Source: an uncultured Eubacterium sp. (GTDB taxonomy: Bacteria > Bacillota > Clostridia > Lachnospirales > Lachnospiraceae). From it: DNA of 38,114 nt. Shown one piece after another: positions 1 through 7,414 of the stretch. The stretch spans positions 1 to 38,114 of the forward strand of contig CAKRFN010000021.1 of NCBI GenBank assembly GCA_934320655.1, given 5' to 3'. The notes under the pieces are model-generated. The model saw nothing but the letters and a program-made list of their open reading frames with translations. It was not told where the DNA came from and searched no databases. The translations under genes were made by a program, and so were the position numbers. Position 1 is the stretch's first letter, and each line of letters opens with the position of its first letter.

Positions 1-53
1 CCGGTGAGGAGTTATTTTAATTTGGTAACAAAAAAATGCCGTATTTATGCGGC

Positions 54-80
54 TTGTGGCGTTTCGCAAACGCCTATACT
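54..80 (+). promoter_or_regulatory. Promoter with palindrome in its spacer
   Basis: A TTGTGG box at 54-59 and a TATACT box at 75-80 are separated by 15 nt, which is short for sigma-A. The spacer is almost filled by a perfect inverted repeat, GGCGTTT-CGC-AAACGCC (58-74). A repressor or activator bound there would sit exactly between the -35 and -10 boxes. It lies 26 nt upstream of the aldo/keto reductase start. The boxes and palindrome are seen; the regulatory role is inferred. Confidence 0.45.
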
Positions 81-106
81 ATTACAAAAAATAAAGAGGT
101 GAAAAT

Positions 107-1075
107 ATGAGTGCAGGGATGAAGTATAAAAAAATAGATTATGTTGAGAAACCTTTGTCAAAGATTGTTTATGGCACAGACCGTCCTGAGATGATGAAAA
201 ATCATGATGAGTTTGAATTGTTAGATATGGTTTATGCCCATGGAATCAATACATTTGATACGGCAGCCGCTTATGGTGAAGCAGAGGCTTCTCTTGGAAG
301 GTGGATAAAGTCCCGGGGACTGAGAGATAAACTGGTGATTATTACCAAAGGAGTAAATCCCAGTGAATATAGAAACAGATTAACGGAGTATGATCTTAAA
401 TACGATATAGAAAATTCGTTTGCAAGATTACAGACAGACTATATTGATGTTTATATTTTACATAGGGATGATCCCTCGCAGGAAGTTGGTCCGATTGTTG
501 AAGTTTTGAATGAGTATCATAACGCCGGAAAAATAGGTGCGTTTGGAGGGTCTAATTGGACTTGGGAACGTACAAAAGAAGCAAATGAATATGCGAAACA
601 GCATGGTTTGATTCCGTTTACAGTTTGCAGCCCGAGTTTTGGACTTGCGGAATGTATTGGTGATCCTTGGGGTGGCAGTGTAACACTTTCCGGAACAAAA
701 AATGTAGAATGGCGAAACGAATTGAGAAAATCACAGATGCCGGTATTTTCGTATTCGAGCCTGGGAAGAGGATTTTTTTCGGGCAAGTTAAAAAGTACAC
801 AGGCAGCTATTGCGCATGAGATTATTGACTTTGCGGCTGATGAATATGGTTTCCCGATTAACTATGAGAAACTGCGTCGTGCAGAAATCATGGCAAAGGA
901 AAAAGGTGTGCTCGTTTCCCAGTTAGCTTATGCATGGCTGATGCAGCAGGGTTTAAATGTATTTGGAATTACGAAGCCGGGATCAAAAGAGCATCTGGAG
1001 TCAACGATTGAAGCGTTGAATTTAGAGCTTTCACATGAGGAACTGATATATTTAAATGCTGATCAGGAGTTATAA
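107..1075 (+). CDS. Aldo/keto reductase
   Basis: A 322-residue protein of the aldo/keto reductase superfamily, cytosolic NAD(P)H-dependent carbonyl reductases with a TIM barrel. The catalytic tetrad is visible: D51 and Y56 in FDTAAAYG, K81 in IITKG and H119 in YILHRDDP. The C-terminal IxKPGSxEHLxST stretch (around 294-304) matches the cofactor-binding region of the family. The start at 107 has AGAGGTG five bases upstream; a second Met at residue 5 is less well placed. Length is normal. The substrate cannot be read from sequence. The next gene is a dehydratase of the sugar-acid/dihydroxyacid family, so a role in sugar or sugar-acid metabolism is possible but inferred. Codon use is AT-rich (many TTA, AAA, ATT codons) compared with genes after 3100. 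Confidence 0.9.
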   Translation: MSAGMKYKKIDYVEKPLSKIVYGTDRPEMMKNHDEFELLDMVYAHGINTFDTAAAYGEAEASLGRWIKSRGLRDKLVIITKGVNPSEYRNRLTEYDLKYDIENSFARLQTDYIDVYILHRDDPSQEVGPIVEVLNEYHNAGKIGAFGGSNWTWERTKEANEYAKQHGLIPFTVCSPSFGLAECIGDPWGGSVTLSGTKNVEWRNELRKSQMPVFSYSSLGRGFFSGKLKSTQAAIAHEIIDFAADEYGFPINYEKLRRAEIMAKEKGVLVSQLAYAWLMQQGLNVFGITKPGSKEHLESTIEALNLELSHEELIYLNADQEL

Positions 1076-1144
1076 TGATGAGAGTATGAGGCTTTATATT
1101 TATATATATGGCAATACCTCTAAAATATAGTAGTTGTTAGTTGT

Positions 1145-1174
1145 ATAAAGAGGGGGTTTCGGCCTCCTCTTTAT
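1145..1174 (+). terminator. Hairpin, probable terminator after aldo/keto reductase
   Basis: ATAAAGAGG and CCTCTTTAT form a perfect 9-bp stem, extended by three inner pairs (one G-T) around a 6-nt loop. The only U-run is the one inside the 3' arm (TTTAT), so termination may be inefficient. It lies 70 nt after the reductase stop and before the dehydratase. Confidence 0.5.
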
Positions 1175-1250
1175 AGTTTAACATATATGAATGATGGTTG
1201 GTGCAGGCAGCAGTTATTATTTGTATAGTAGACAGGAGGAATGGATAGAT

Positions 1251-3035
1251 ATGTTAAGAAGTGCACAGGTAAGAAAGGCAGCACCTGAGATGGATCCGCT
1301 GCGAATAGGAATGGGATGGAAGATGGCAGATCTTTCAAAACCCCAGATTATGGTGGAGAGCTCTTATGGTGACAGCCATCCGGGCTCTGCACATTTGAAT
1401 CGGTTTGTAGAGGAAGCGGTAAAAGCGGTCGATGCAAATGGTGGAAAGGCTGCCAGATATTATGCTACTGATATGTGTGATGGCATTGCACAGGGGCATG
1501 ATGGAATCAATTATTCTCTGGCTCACAGAGATGCCATTGTAAATCTTGTAGAAGCACAGGCAAATGCCACTGTTTTTGACGGGGGAGTATTTATTGCAAG
1601 CTGTGATAAATCTATGCCTGCAATGCTTATGAGTATCGGACGCTTGAAAGATATGAGTGCAATCGTTATTTCAGGTGGTGTCATGGAAGCATACGAGCTT
1701 CCGAAAGAATATGTGGTGAATGATCCTGCATGCAGTATCAATGAGCTTCTGACATTAGAGCAGATTGGAAAATTTGACGCATGGGAAAAAACAGGTGTCA
1801 TTTCAAATGAGCAACTGGACTATTACAAGCAGCATGCCTGTCCCAGCTGCGGTGCCTGTTCATTTATGGGAACCGCATCCACGATGCAGATCATGGCAGA
1901 AGCGTTGGGATTGATGCTCCCCGGAACTGCATTGATGCCTTCTACAGCACCGGAATTAAAGGAGGCTGCCTATCGTGCAGGTGCACAGTTAATGACATTG
2001 GTTGAAGCTGGGATTCGGGCGTCTGATGTCGTGACGAAAGAGAGTTTTGAAAATGCGATCATGGTTCACGCTGCTATCTCCGGTTCTACGAATGCGACGA
2101 TGCATATTCCCGCCATTGCGCATGAATTTGGTTTTGAGATAGATGCAGATACATTTGACCGTATGCATAGGGGTGCGCATTATCTCTTAAATATCCGTCC
2201 GTCCGGAGATTGGCCGGCACAGTATTTCTATTATGCCGGAGGTGTACCGCGTGTGATGGAAGAAATCAAGAGCATGCTTCATCTGGATGTGATGACTGTG
2301 ACTGGAAAAACACTGGGTGAAAATCTGGAAGATTTGAAAAAAAATGGATTTTATGAACATTGTGATGAAATTCTTCGTGAAAAAGCGGCGCTGTTTGGAA
2401 GAGAAATTACAAGGGCAGAGATCATCCGCCCGTTTGATCATGCGAAGGGAACAGATGGTAGTATTGCGATTCTGAGAGGAAATCTGGCACCGGAAGGTTG
2501 TGTCATCAAACATACTGCCTGTCCGAAAAATATGTTTCAGGCGGTTTTAAATGCAAAGCCGTATGACAGTGAGGAGGAGTGTATAACGGCTGTATTGAGT
2601 GGCGAAGTAAAACCGGGTGATGCGATTTTTATACGTTATGAAGGGCCTCGTGGTAGCGGAATGCCAGAGATGTTCTATACCGGTGAGGCGATTTGCGCTG
2701 ATTCTGCTCTGGCATCCAGTGTGGCATTGATCACGGATGGACGTTTTTCGGGAGCATCGAGAGGACCTGTCATTGGACATGTGTCCCCGGAAGCGGCGGT
2801 ATGTGGACCGATCGCACTTGTAGAGGAGGGTGATCTCATTGCATTGGATGTAGAAAACCGAAGCATTTCCATTGTAGGTGTGAAAGGAGTGGAAAAGACC
2901 CCGGAAGAAATGGATGATATTCTTGAAGAAAGAAAGAAGCACTGGAAAGGTTTTCATGCTAAATATAAGACCGGTCTGTTAAAATTATATGCGCAACATG
3001 CAGTCAGTTCGATGAAGGGAGCATATATGGATTGA
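1251..3035 (+). CDS. IlvD/Edd-family dehydratase
   Basis: A dehydratase of the IlvD/Edd family: iron-sulfur enzymes that convert 2,3-dihydroxy acids or sugar acids to 2-keto acids. Seen: TDMCDGIAQGHDG (C76), IASCDKSMPAML (C118) and ACPSCGACSFMG (C197), the three cysteine regions that hold the [2Fe-2S] cluster, and the C-terminal RFSGASRGPVIGHVSPEA block. I place the start at the ATG at 1251 (MLRSAQVR, 594 residues). It has AGGAGG at 1234-1239 and matches the M-x-R-S start of the family. An upstream in-frame ATG at 1191 has no ribosome site and adds 20 residues that look non-coding. Whether the substrate is a branched-chain precursor (ilvD) or a sugar acid (xylonate/gluconate type) is not decided; no other ilv genes are nearby. 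Like the gene before it, it is more AT-rich than the rest of the window. Confidence 0.88.
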   Translation: MLRSAQVRKAAPEMDPLRIGMGWKMADLSKPQIMVESSYGDSHPGSAHLNRFVEEAVKAVDANGGKAARYYATDMCDGIAQGHDGINYSLAHRDAIVNLVEAQANATVFDGGVFIASCDKSMPAMLMSIGRLKDMSAIVISGGVMEAYELPKEYVVNDPACSINELLTLEQIGKFDAWEKTGVISNEQLDYYKQHACPSCGACSFMGTASTMQIMAEALGLMLPGTALMPSTAPELKEAAYRAGAQLMTLVEAGIRASDVVTKESFENAIMVHAAISGSTNATMHIPAIAHEFGFEIDADTFDRMHRGAHYLLNIRPSGDWPAQYFYYAGGVPRVMEEIKSMLHLDVMTVTGKTLGENLEDLKKNGFYEHCDEILREKAALFGREITRAEIIRPFDHAKGTDGSIAILRGNLAPEGCVIKHTACPKNMFQAVLNAKPYDSEEECITAVLSGEVKPGDAIFIRYEGPRGSGMPEMFYTGEAICADSALASSVALITDGRFSGASRGPVIGHVSPEAAVCGPIALVEEGDLIALDVENRSISIVGVKGVEKTPEEMDDILEERKKHWKGFHAKYKTGLLKLYAQHAVSSMKGAYMD

Positions 3036-3062
3036 TTATAGGGCTATAATATGTGTTGTTCA

Positions 3063-3091
3063 TTGACTTGCCTTCTGGAATTGGGTATCAT
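3063..3091 (+). promoter_or_regulatory. Sigma-A promoter of HD/CmpB operon
   Basis: TTGACT (3063-3068), a 17-nt spacer and TATCAT (3086-3091) make a good sigma-A promoter. Transcription would begin near 3098, which argues that the next protein starts at 3126 and not at an ATG at 3102. Confidence 0.7.
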
Positions 3092-3125
3092 ATAGAAAGA
3101 TATGTGTGAGGTAGGTGAAGTTCAC

Positions 3126-3608
3126 ATGAAACTGACAGACAGGGAACAGACAGAATTAGATCATTTTTTGCGTGCGTACCGCACCCACGAAAAAATACAG
3201 GAGATGCGCCGCTATATCCAGCATGGGGCGATCACGACCTACGACCATGCGGAGCGGGTGACAACGATGTGCTTTTGGCTGAACCGCAGGCTGCATTTAG
3301 GAGCGGATGAGCGGGCGCTGGTGCTGGGCGCATATTTGCATGACTTTTATCTGTATGACTGGCATGTAAATGACAAGTCGCACAGACTGCATGGTTATCA
3401 TCATCCGGATACATCCTGTGAGAATGCGGTGCATTATTTTCACGTGGATCAACGGATTCAGCAGATGATCCGGTCGCATATGTGGCCGCTCACGATCACG
3501 CGGGTGCCAGTCAGTCGTGAGGCGTGGATTCTGTGTCTCGCAGATAAATATATCTCCATTTCGGAGACGTTGCTGTATAGACGGGCGAAAAAGCACAGTT
3601 ATTCATAA
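3126..3608 (+). CDS. HD-domain phosphohydrolase-like protein
   Basis: A 160-residue cytosolic protein with an HD metal-dependent phosphohydrolase signature: H41 (YDHAERV), H72-D73 (YLHDFYLYDWH), HGYHHP near 89-94, H118 in IRSHMWPL and D140 in CLADKYIS. The fold is known in nucleotide and alarmone hydrolases, but the substrate of this small family is not assigned. The start at 3126 has AGGTGA seven bases upstream. An in-frame ATG at 3102 would add MCEVGEVH and sits almost at the predicted transcription start, so I reject it. It is followed after 17 nt by a CmpB-type membrane protein, so the two are probably co-transcribed; that pairing suggests, but does not prove, a shared function. Confidence 0.8.
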   Translation: MKLTDREQTELDHFLRAYRTHEKIQEMRRYIQHGAITTYDHAERVTTMCFWLNRRLHLGADERALVLGAYLHDFYLYDWHVNDKSHRLHGYHHPDTSCENAVHYFHVDQRIQQMIRSHMWPLTITRVPVSREAWILCLADKYISISETLLYRRAKKHSYS

Positions 3609-3625
3609 ATACAAAGGGGAAAATT

Positions 3626-4453
3626 ATGTGGATTAGCAAGTATTTCGTGTATTTTGTAATATTTAGTTGTATGGGATGGATCTACGAATCCACATTCTGT
3701 ACGATCAAGACCGGAAAGTGGCAGAACAGAGGCTTCTTATACGGTCCGCTGTGCCCGATCTATGGTGTGGGAGCCGCATCGATCACGTTTATCGTGGATC
3801 AGGTGGAGGCGCATGGTGTGCCTGAGTTTGTGTGGTGGCAGATTTTTCTGATCGCTTTTTTTGGAAGCATCGTGCTGGAATATGTGACATCGTATGTGCT
3901 GGAAAAATTATTCCACGCATACTGGTGGGATTACAGTGATGTACCGTTAAATATCCACGGGCGCGTGTGTTTTCCGGCATCGTGCGGATTCGGTGTCGCA
4001 GGTTTGATCGTTGTCTATGGGATCGCACCGCTCACAAAAAATATGACCGGTTGGATCTCGCCGTCATGGATGGAGCTGTTGTCGCTGTTGTTCATGGCAG
4101 TGGTATCTGCGGATGCGACCTTGACGGTATCTGCACTGACGCACTTCGAGCACAATGTCGTGGCACTTGAAACTGCGCTGAACCAGCACATGGATCTGTT
4201 TGTAAATTCCGTGCAGGAAAAGACACAGGCAGCGGGCGTGGCACTTGCCGACGAGCGGGCGCGTTTCTCGAAAGAAAATCTGGAGCGTTCCATCCGCGAG
4301 ATGGACTGGACGCATCGCGTCGCATTAAAACGTGTACAAGGCTTCCGCACACCGAAAAAGGATTCTGTAAAGCGGGTATACTCGCGTGAGATGGTATTCG
4401 ATTCCATGAAAAAATATCTTGCAAATGCAAGAAAGCAGAAGGATGAACAGTAA
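3626..4453 (+). CDS. CmpB-type (PF06541) membrane protein
   Basis: A 275-residue integral membrane protein of the family annotated as putative ABC transporter permease (ABC_trans_CmpB). Diagnostic motifs are GWIYESTF (residues 17-24) and NRGFLYGPLCPIYG (about 34-47), followed by several hydrophobic segments up to about residue 175. The C-terminal 100 residues are charged and helical, likely cytosolic. The transporter label is a database habit; no solute or ATPase partner is visible here. AAGGGGAA precedes the start and the gene follows the HD protein by 17 nt. Transcription ends at the bidirectional terminator at 4476-4516. Confidence 0.8.
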   Translation: MWISKYFVYFVIFSCMGWIYESTFCTIKTGKWQNRGFLYGPLCPIYGVGAASITFIVDQVEAHGVPEFVWWQIFLIAFFGSIVLEYVTSYVLEKLFHAYWWDYSDVPLNIHGRVCFPASCGFGVAGLIVVYGIAPLTKNMTGWISPSWMELLSLLFMAVVSADATLTVSALTHFEHNVVALETALNQHMDLFVNSVQEKTQAAGVALADERARFSKENLERSIREMDWTHRVALKRVQGFRTPKKDSVKRVYSREMVFDSMKKYLANARKQKDEQ

Positions 4454-4475
4454 ATAAAATTGAAAGAAGATGGTC

Positions 4476-4516
4476 AAAAAAGATCCTGTAAACCATTCAG
4501 TTTGCAGGATCTTTTT
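4476..4516. terminator. Bidirectional terminator
   Basis: A 17-bp stem with one T-G pair (AAAAAGATCCTG-TAAAC against its complement at 4500-4516) has an A-run on one flank and a T-run on the other. It can end transcription from the CmpB gene (plus) and from putP (minus), which converge here. Confidence 0.9.
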
Positions 4517-4573
4517 AAATGTAAACTTGTTTAAGTAATATGATATAGACAAGTTGAATGTAAGTCTTTGATT

Positions 4574-6097
4574 TTACTTCGCAGCCTCAAACTCCTTGAG
4601 CTGTTCTTCATCAGGCGCTGCAGTGAGCAGGCTGACAACGATAATGAACAGCAGTGATACGAAGAATGCAGGCAGCAGCTCGTAGATATTCCATACACCA
4701 CCGATCGGGCGGACGAGGTATTTCCAGAGGAATACGGTTGCACCACCGGAGAGCATACCGGCGAGCGCGCCCCACTTATTGGAACGTTTCCAGAACAGTG
4801 CGCACAGTGTGACTGCACCGAAAGCACCGCCAAATCCTGCCCATGCAAATGATACGATACCAAATACAGAGGAATTCGGGTCTCTGGCGAGGAAAATACC
4901 GAGCACAGCGATTGCCGCGATCGTGATACGTGCAACGATGACACTCTGTTTGTCGGTCAATTTAATATGTAAGAAGTCCTGCATGATATTCTGGGACACA
5001 CTCGATGCTGCGGCAAGCATCTGGCTGTCTGCGGTAGACATCGTAGCGGCGAGAATACCGGCGATGATCACACCTGCAAGAAGCGCCGTCAGAGCACCGT
5101 GTTCGCTGATCAGTCCTGCAATCCGGACGATGATGGTCTCGCTGGAGCTGCCCTCCAGAAATTCGAGTGCACCGGCTTTTGTCATGCCGAGACCGACGAT
5201 ACCGATCGTGATAGCGACTGCCATTGCGATGAATACCCAGATTGTAGCGATCCGGCGGGATAACACGAGTTTTTTCTCATCCTCGATCGCCATGAAACGA
5301 AGCAGGATGTGAGGCATGCCGAAATAGCCAAATCCCCATGCCAGACAGGAGGCGATGGAAAGAGCACTGTAGGATACGGAGCCTCCGGTCGATACATCAT
5401 GTGAAGCTGTCAGCGACAGATAACCGGGCAGGGAACGTGCGTTGTCTACGACAGCATCCCAGCCGCCTGCGTGGGTGATACCGTAGCTCAAAACGGCTAT
5501 CAGAGCGATTGTCATAACGATACTCTGGATCAGGTCTGTGGTGGAAACAGCGCCAAAACCACCCATGATCGTGTAGCCGACGATAACCAGCGCAGCCACG
5601 ATCATAGCAGTTGTATAATCGACACCGAACAGGCTGTTGAACAGCTTGCCACAGGCAGCAAATCCGGATGCGGTATACGGAATAAAGAAAATGATGATAA
5701 CGAGAGCTGCCAGCGCATTCAGCGTATTGCTCTTGTCATGGTAGCGCCTGGAGAAAAAGTCCGGGACAGTGATCGCGCCGATATTTTGTGAATAGCGACG
5801 CAGTCTGCGTGAAACAAAATACCAGTTCAGCCATGTGCCGACACCCAGACCGATTGCCGTCCATGCAGCATCCGCCACACCGGACAGATAGGCGACACCG
5901 GGCAGACCCATCAGAAGCCAGCTACTCATATCACTTGCTTCTGCACTCATGGCAGTAACGATGGGACCCATCTTTCGTCCGCCGAGATAGAAATCTTCTG
6001 TGCTGGAAGTCTGTTTGCTAAAATAAAAACCGACTGCAAGCATCGCGAGCAGATAGACGACGATCGCTGCGATAATCAGAAAGTTTGTTGTGTTCAT
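4574..6097 (-). CDS. putP: Sodium/proline symporter
   Basis: A 507-residue member of the sodium:solute symporter family, closest in pattern to PutP. It would import proline with Na+ across the cytoplasmic membrane, using about 13 hydrophobic segments. Seen: an N-terminal segment (NFLIIAAIVVYLLAMLAVGF), SSTEDFYLGGRKMGP, SAEASDMSSWLLMGLPG, and the serine-rich ATMSTADSQMLAAASSVSQN block that carries Na+-site residues in this family. Length is standard (about 500). GAGGAGG lies just upstream of the start. It is transcribed alone from its own promoter at 6159-6187. Another SSS substrate (pantothenate or other amino acid) is less likely given the overall match. Confidence 0.9.
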   Translation of the reverse strand: MNTTNFLIIAAIVVYLLAMLAVGFYFSKQTSSTEDFYLGGRKMGPIVTAMSAEASDMSSWLLMGLPGVAYLSGVADAAWTAIGLGVGTWLNWYFVSRRLRRYSQNIGAITVPDFFSRRYHDKSNTLNALAALVIIIFFIPYTASGFAACGKLFNSLFGVDYTTAMIVAALVIVGYTIMGGFGAVSTTDLIQSIVMTIALIAVLSYGITHAGGWDAVVDNARSLPGYLSLTASHDVSTGGSVSYSALSIASCLAWGFGYFGMPHILLRFMAIEDEKKLVLSRRIATIWVFIAMAVAITIGIVGLGMTKAGALEFLEGSSSETIIVRIAGLISEHGALTALLAGVIIAGILAATMSTADSQMLAAASSVSQNIMQDFLHIKLTDKQSVIVARITIAAIAVLGIFLARDPNSSVFGIVSFAWAGFGGAFGAVTLCALFWKRSNKWGALAGMLSGGATVFLWKYLVRPIGGVWNIYELLPAFFVSLLFIIVVSLLTAAPDEEQLKEFEAAK

Positions 6098-6158
6098 ATT
6101 CCTAACCTCCTCAAATAATAAATGGACGCTTTATCGTTGTAAAGCAAAACACTACCCT

Positions 6159-6187
6159 ATTTTAACATGATTTTCAATGGGCGTAAA
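6159..6187 (-). promoter_or_regulatory. Promoter of putP
   Basis: On the minus strand TTTACG (complement of 6182-6187), a 17-nt spacer and TAAAAT (complement of 6159-6164) form a plausible sigma-A promoter. The untranslated leader would be about 55 nt. Confidence 0.55.
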
Positions 6188-6309
6188 TACTAAATTCCAG
6201 AAAACAGGCGGAATATGGGCATCTCACAAAGAAATTGTTTGAAGGAACATACCGTTTTTTGGAAGATTTATTTTGACAGCTACGGTTATTTGATATATAT
6301 ATTTTATCA

Positions 6310-6657
6310 TTGTATGACCAATTAGATAGCAGACGATTCAGGAGGAAGTTTGAAACGTATGAAGATGCCTATAATATTACCGGAGAACATGGAGAACGGA
6401 GCGGATACGGATATGAATACCAGCAGTCGGTAGCTGCATATACCGGGTGGACCTACGAATATGTAAGCAGCGGTTGGGCGGAGCTGTTGGAGTTGATGAA
6501 AAATGGGGAGATTGATCTGATGGGAGGTGTCTCCTACACGGACGAACGTGCCGAAACCATGTTGTATTCCGAGCTGCCGATGGGTGAGGAAAAAATTAAA
6601 AATTTTTGTATTTTCGTATTGACAATCGAAAAAGCTGATGCTAGTATGAACATATGA
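6310..6657 (+). pseudogene. Fragment of SBP_bac_3-type sensor protein
   Basis: The translation from about 6349 to 6597 (YEDAYNITGEHGERSGYGYE, then AYTGWTYEY, LKxGEIDLM-like LMKNGEIDLMGGVSYTDERA and LYSELPMGEEK) matches the N-terminal solute-binding domain (SBP_bac_3) of Lachnospiraceae membrane sensor kinases and diguanylate cyclases. Only the first 80-90 residues of that domain remain. There is no signal peptide, no ribosome site at the TTG opening codon (6310), no second lobe and no membrane or output domain. Homology stops near 6597, where the reading frame enters the next operon's promoter. I infer a remnant left by deletion or by insertion of the metal operon. The TTGACA promoter upstream may be its old promoter. 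Confidence 0.75.
6619..6647 (+). promoter_or_regulatory. Promoter of cadC-HMA-cadA operon
   Basis: TTGACA (6619-6624), a 17-nt spacer and TAGTAT (6642-6647) form a near-consensus sigma-A promoter about 70 nt upstream of the repressor gene. Confidence 0.8.
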
Positions 6658-6683
6658 ACAGTTGCTCATACATGAACATGTTC
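6647..6683 (+). promoter_or_regulatory. Operator for ArsR/SmtB-type repressor
   Basis: An 18-nt imperfect palindrome, TATGAACA-GT-TGCTCATA (6653-6670), lies just downstream of the -10 box. It is followed by a perfect GAACATGTTC (6674-6683). TGAACA occurs three times (6647, 6655 and 6673), the first copy overlapping the -10 box. This is the architecture expected of SmtB/CadC operators, which block the promoter until metal binds. The repeats are seen; binding is inferred from the adjacent repressor. Confidence 0.7.
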
Positions 6684-6717
6684 CGGTGAAGATTTCATAA
6701 CAGAAAGGAGTACACCA

Positions 6718-7077
6718 ATGGCAATCGATGATGTTGAAACCTGCGAGGACACTTGCGTACACACAGACCTTCTGGATAAGGTACGTGCGGGGCTTCCCGA
6801 TGAGGATGAGCTGTATGATCTGGCAGAGCTGTTTAAGGTATTCGGTGATTCGACGCGCATCCGTATTTTATATGTGCTGTTTCAGTCGGAGTTATGCGTG
6901 TGTGATCTGGCGGAGGCATTACAGATGACGCAGTCGGCGATCTCGCATCAGTTGAAGATCTTAAAGCAGGCAAAGCTGGTGAGTGGCAGACGCGAAGGCA
7001 AATCGGTGTTCTATTCGCTGGCAGATGATCATGTGCGTCTGATCATTGATCAGGGGCGCGAACATATTGAGGAGTAA
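6718..7077 (+). CDS. cadC: CadC-like ArsR/SmtB metal-sensing repressor
   Basis: A 119-residue winged-helix repressor that should release the operator on binding Cd, Pb or Zn. Helix alpha3 reads ELCVCDLAEALQMTQSAISH, the classical metal box. Both known metal sites are present: cysteines C9, C13, C60 and C62 (the alpha3N thiolate site) and D103, H105, H116 and E119 (the alpha5 zinc site). All eight are shifted by exactly two residues from the CadC numbering as I recall it. AAAGGAG precedes the start. It is first in an operon with an HMA protein and a P1B ATPase and is probably autoregulated through 6647-6683. The metal preference (Cd/Pb versus Zn) is inferred. Confidence 0.9.
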   Translation: MAIDDVETCEDTCVHTDLLDKVRAGLPDEDELYDLAELFKVFGDSTRIRILYVLFQSELCVCDLAEALQMTQSAISHQLKILKQAKLVSGRREGKSVFYSLADDHVRLIIDQGREHIEE

Positions 7078-7107
7078 CGAAAAATAAAAAACAGGAGGAC
7101 ATTTATT

Positions 7108-7326
7108 ATGAAGAAGAAATTTAAACTTGAGGATCTGGATTGTGCAAACTGTGCAGCAAAAATGGAGGACGCAATCAAAAAAATCGACGGTGTCAATGAT
7201 GCGACAATGAGTTTTATGACACAAAAGCTGACAGTTGATGCTGATGATGACCGTTTTGATGCGATCATGGATGAGATTGTAGCTGTGTGTGCAAAGGTAG
7301 AGCCGGATATGAAGATCCTGAGATAG
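7108..7326 (+). CDS. Free-standing HMA metal-binding protein
   Basis: A 72-residue protein made of one heavy-metal-associated domain with the metal loop LDCANCAAKMEDAI (C12, C15). Such domains form the N-terminus of most Zn/Cd ATPases or act as small metallochaperones. The ATPase encoded next lacks this domain, so this protein probably supplies it in trans, handing metal to the transporter or buffering it in the cytosol. CAGGAGG lies upstream of the start; the gene is 30 nt after the repressor and 88 nt before the ATPase. A copper chaperone (CopZ) is the alternative, but the neighbours point to Zn/Cd/Pb. Confidence 0.85.
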   Translation: MKKKFKLEDLDCANCAAKMEDAIKKIDGVNDATMSFMTQKLTVDADDDRFDAIMDEIVAVCAKVEPDMKILR

Positions 7327-7414
7327 GGAGGGCTGGTCCGTAGTTGACATGCCCTCACAGCGGTGCCGTTTATGTGGGCAATCAGCAATAAAAATGGATT
7401 TCGAGGTATAGATT

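Larger units (their letters stand above)
6098..6717. other. 620-nt intergenic region
   Basis: This stretch holds, in order, the putP promoter and leader (to 6187), AT-rich sequence with a consensus-like promoter (TTGACA at 6273-6278, TATATA 17 nt later), a gene fragment of a solute-binding sensor (6310-6600) and the promoter/operator of the metal operon (6619-6683). No intact gene is present. Confidence 0.8.

Noticed and set aside
1191..1250. Twenty-codon upstream extension of the dehydratase
   Set aside because: No ribosome site before ATG 1191, and family members start at the position equivalent to 1251.
4779..5312. 177-codon open frame on the plus strand inside putP
   Set aside because: Exactly antisense to a clear transporter gene; its composition is that of reverse-complemented membrane helices.
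6310..6657. An intact small solute-binding protein
   Set aside because: No signal peptide or ribosome site, half a domain only, and the last residues are translated promoter sequence.
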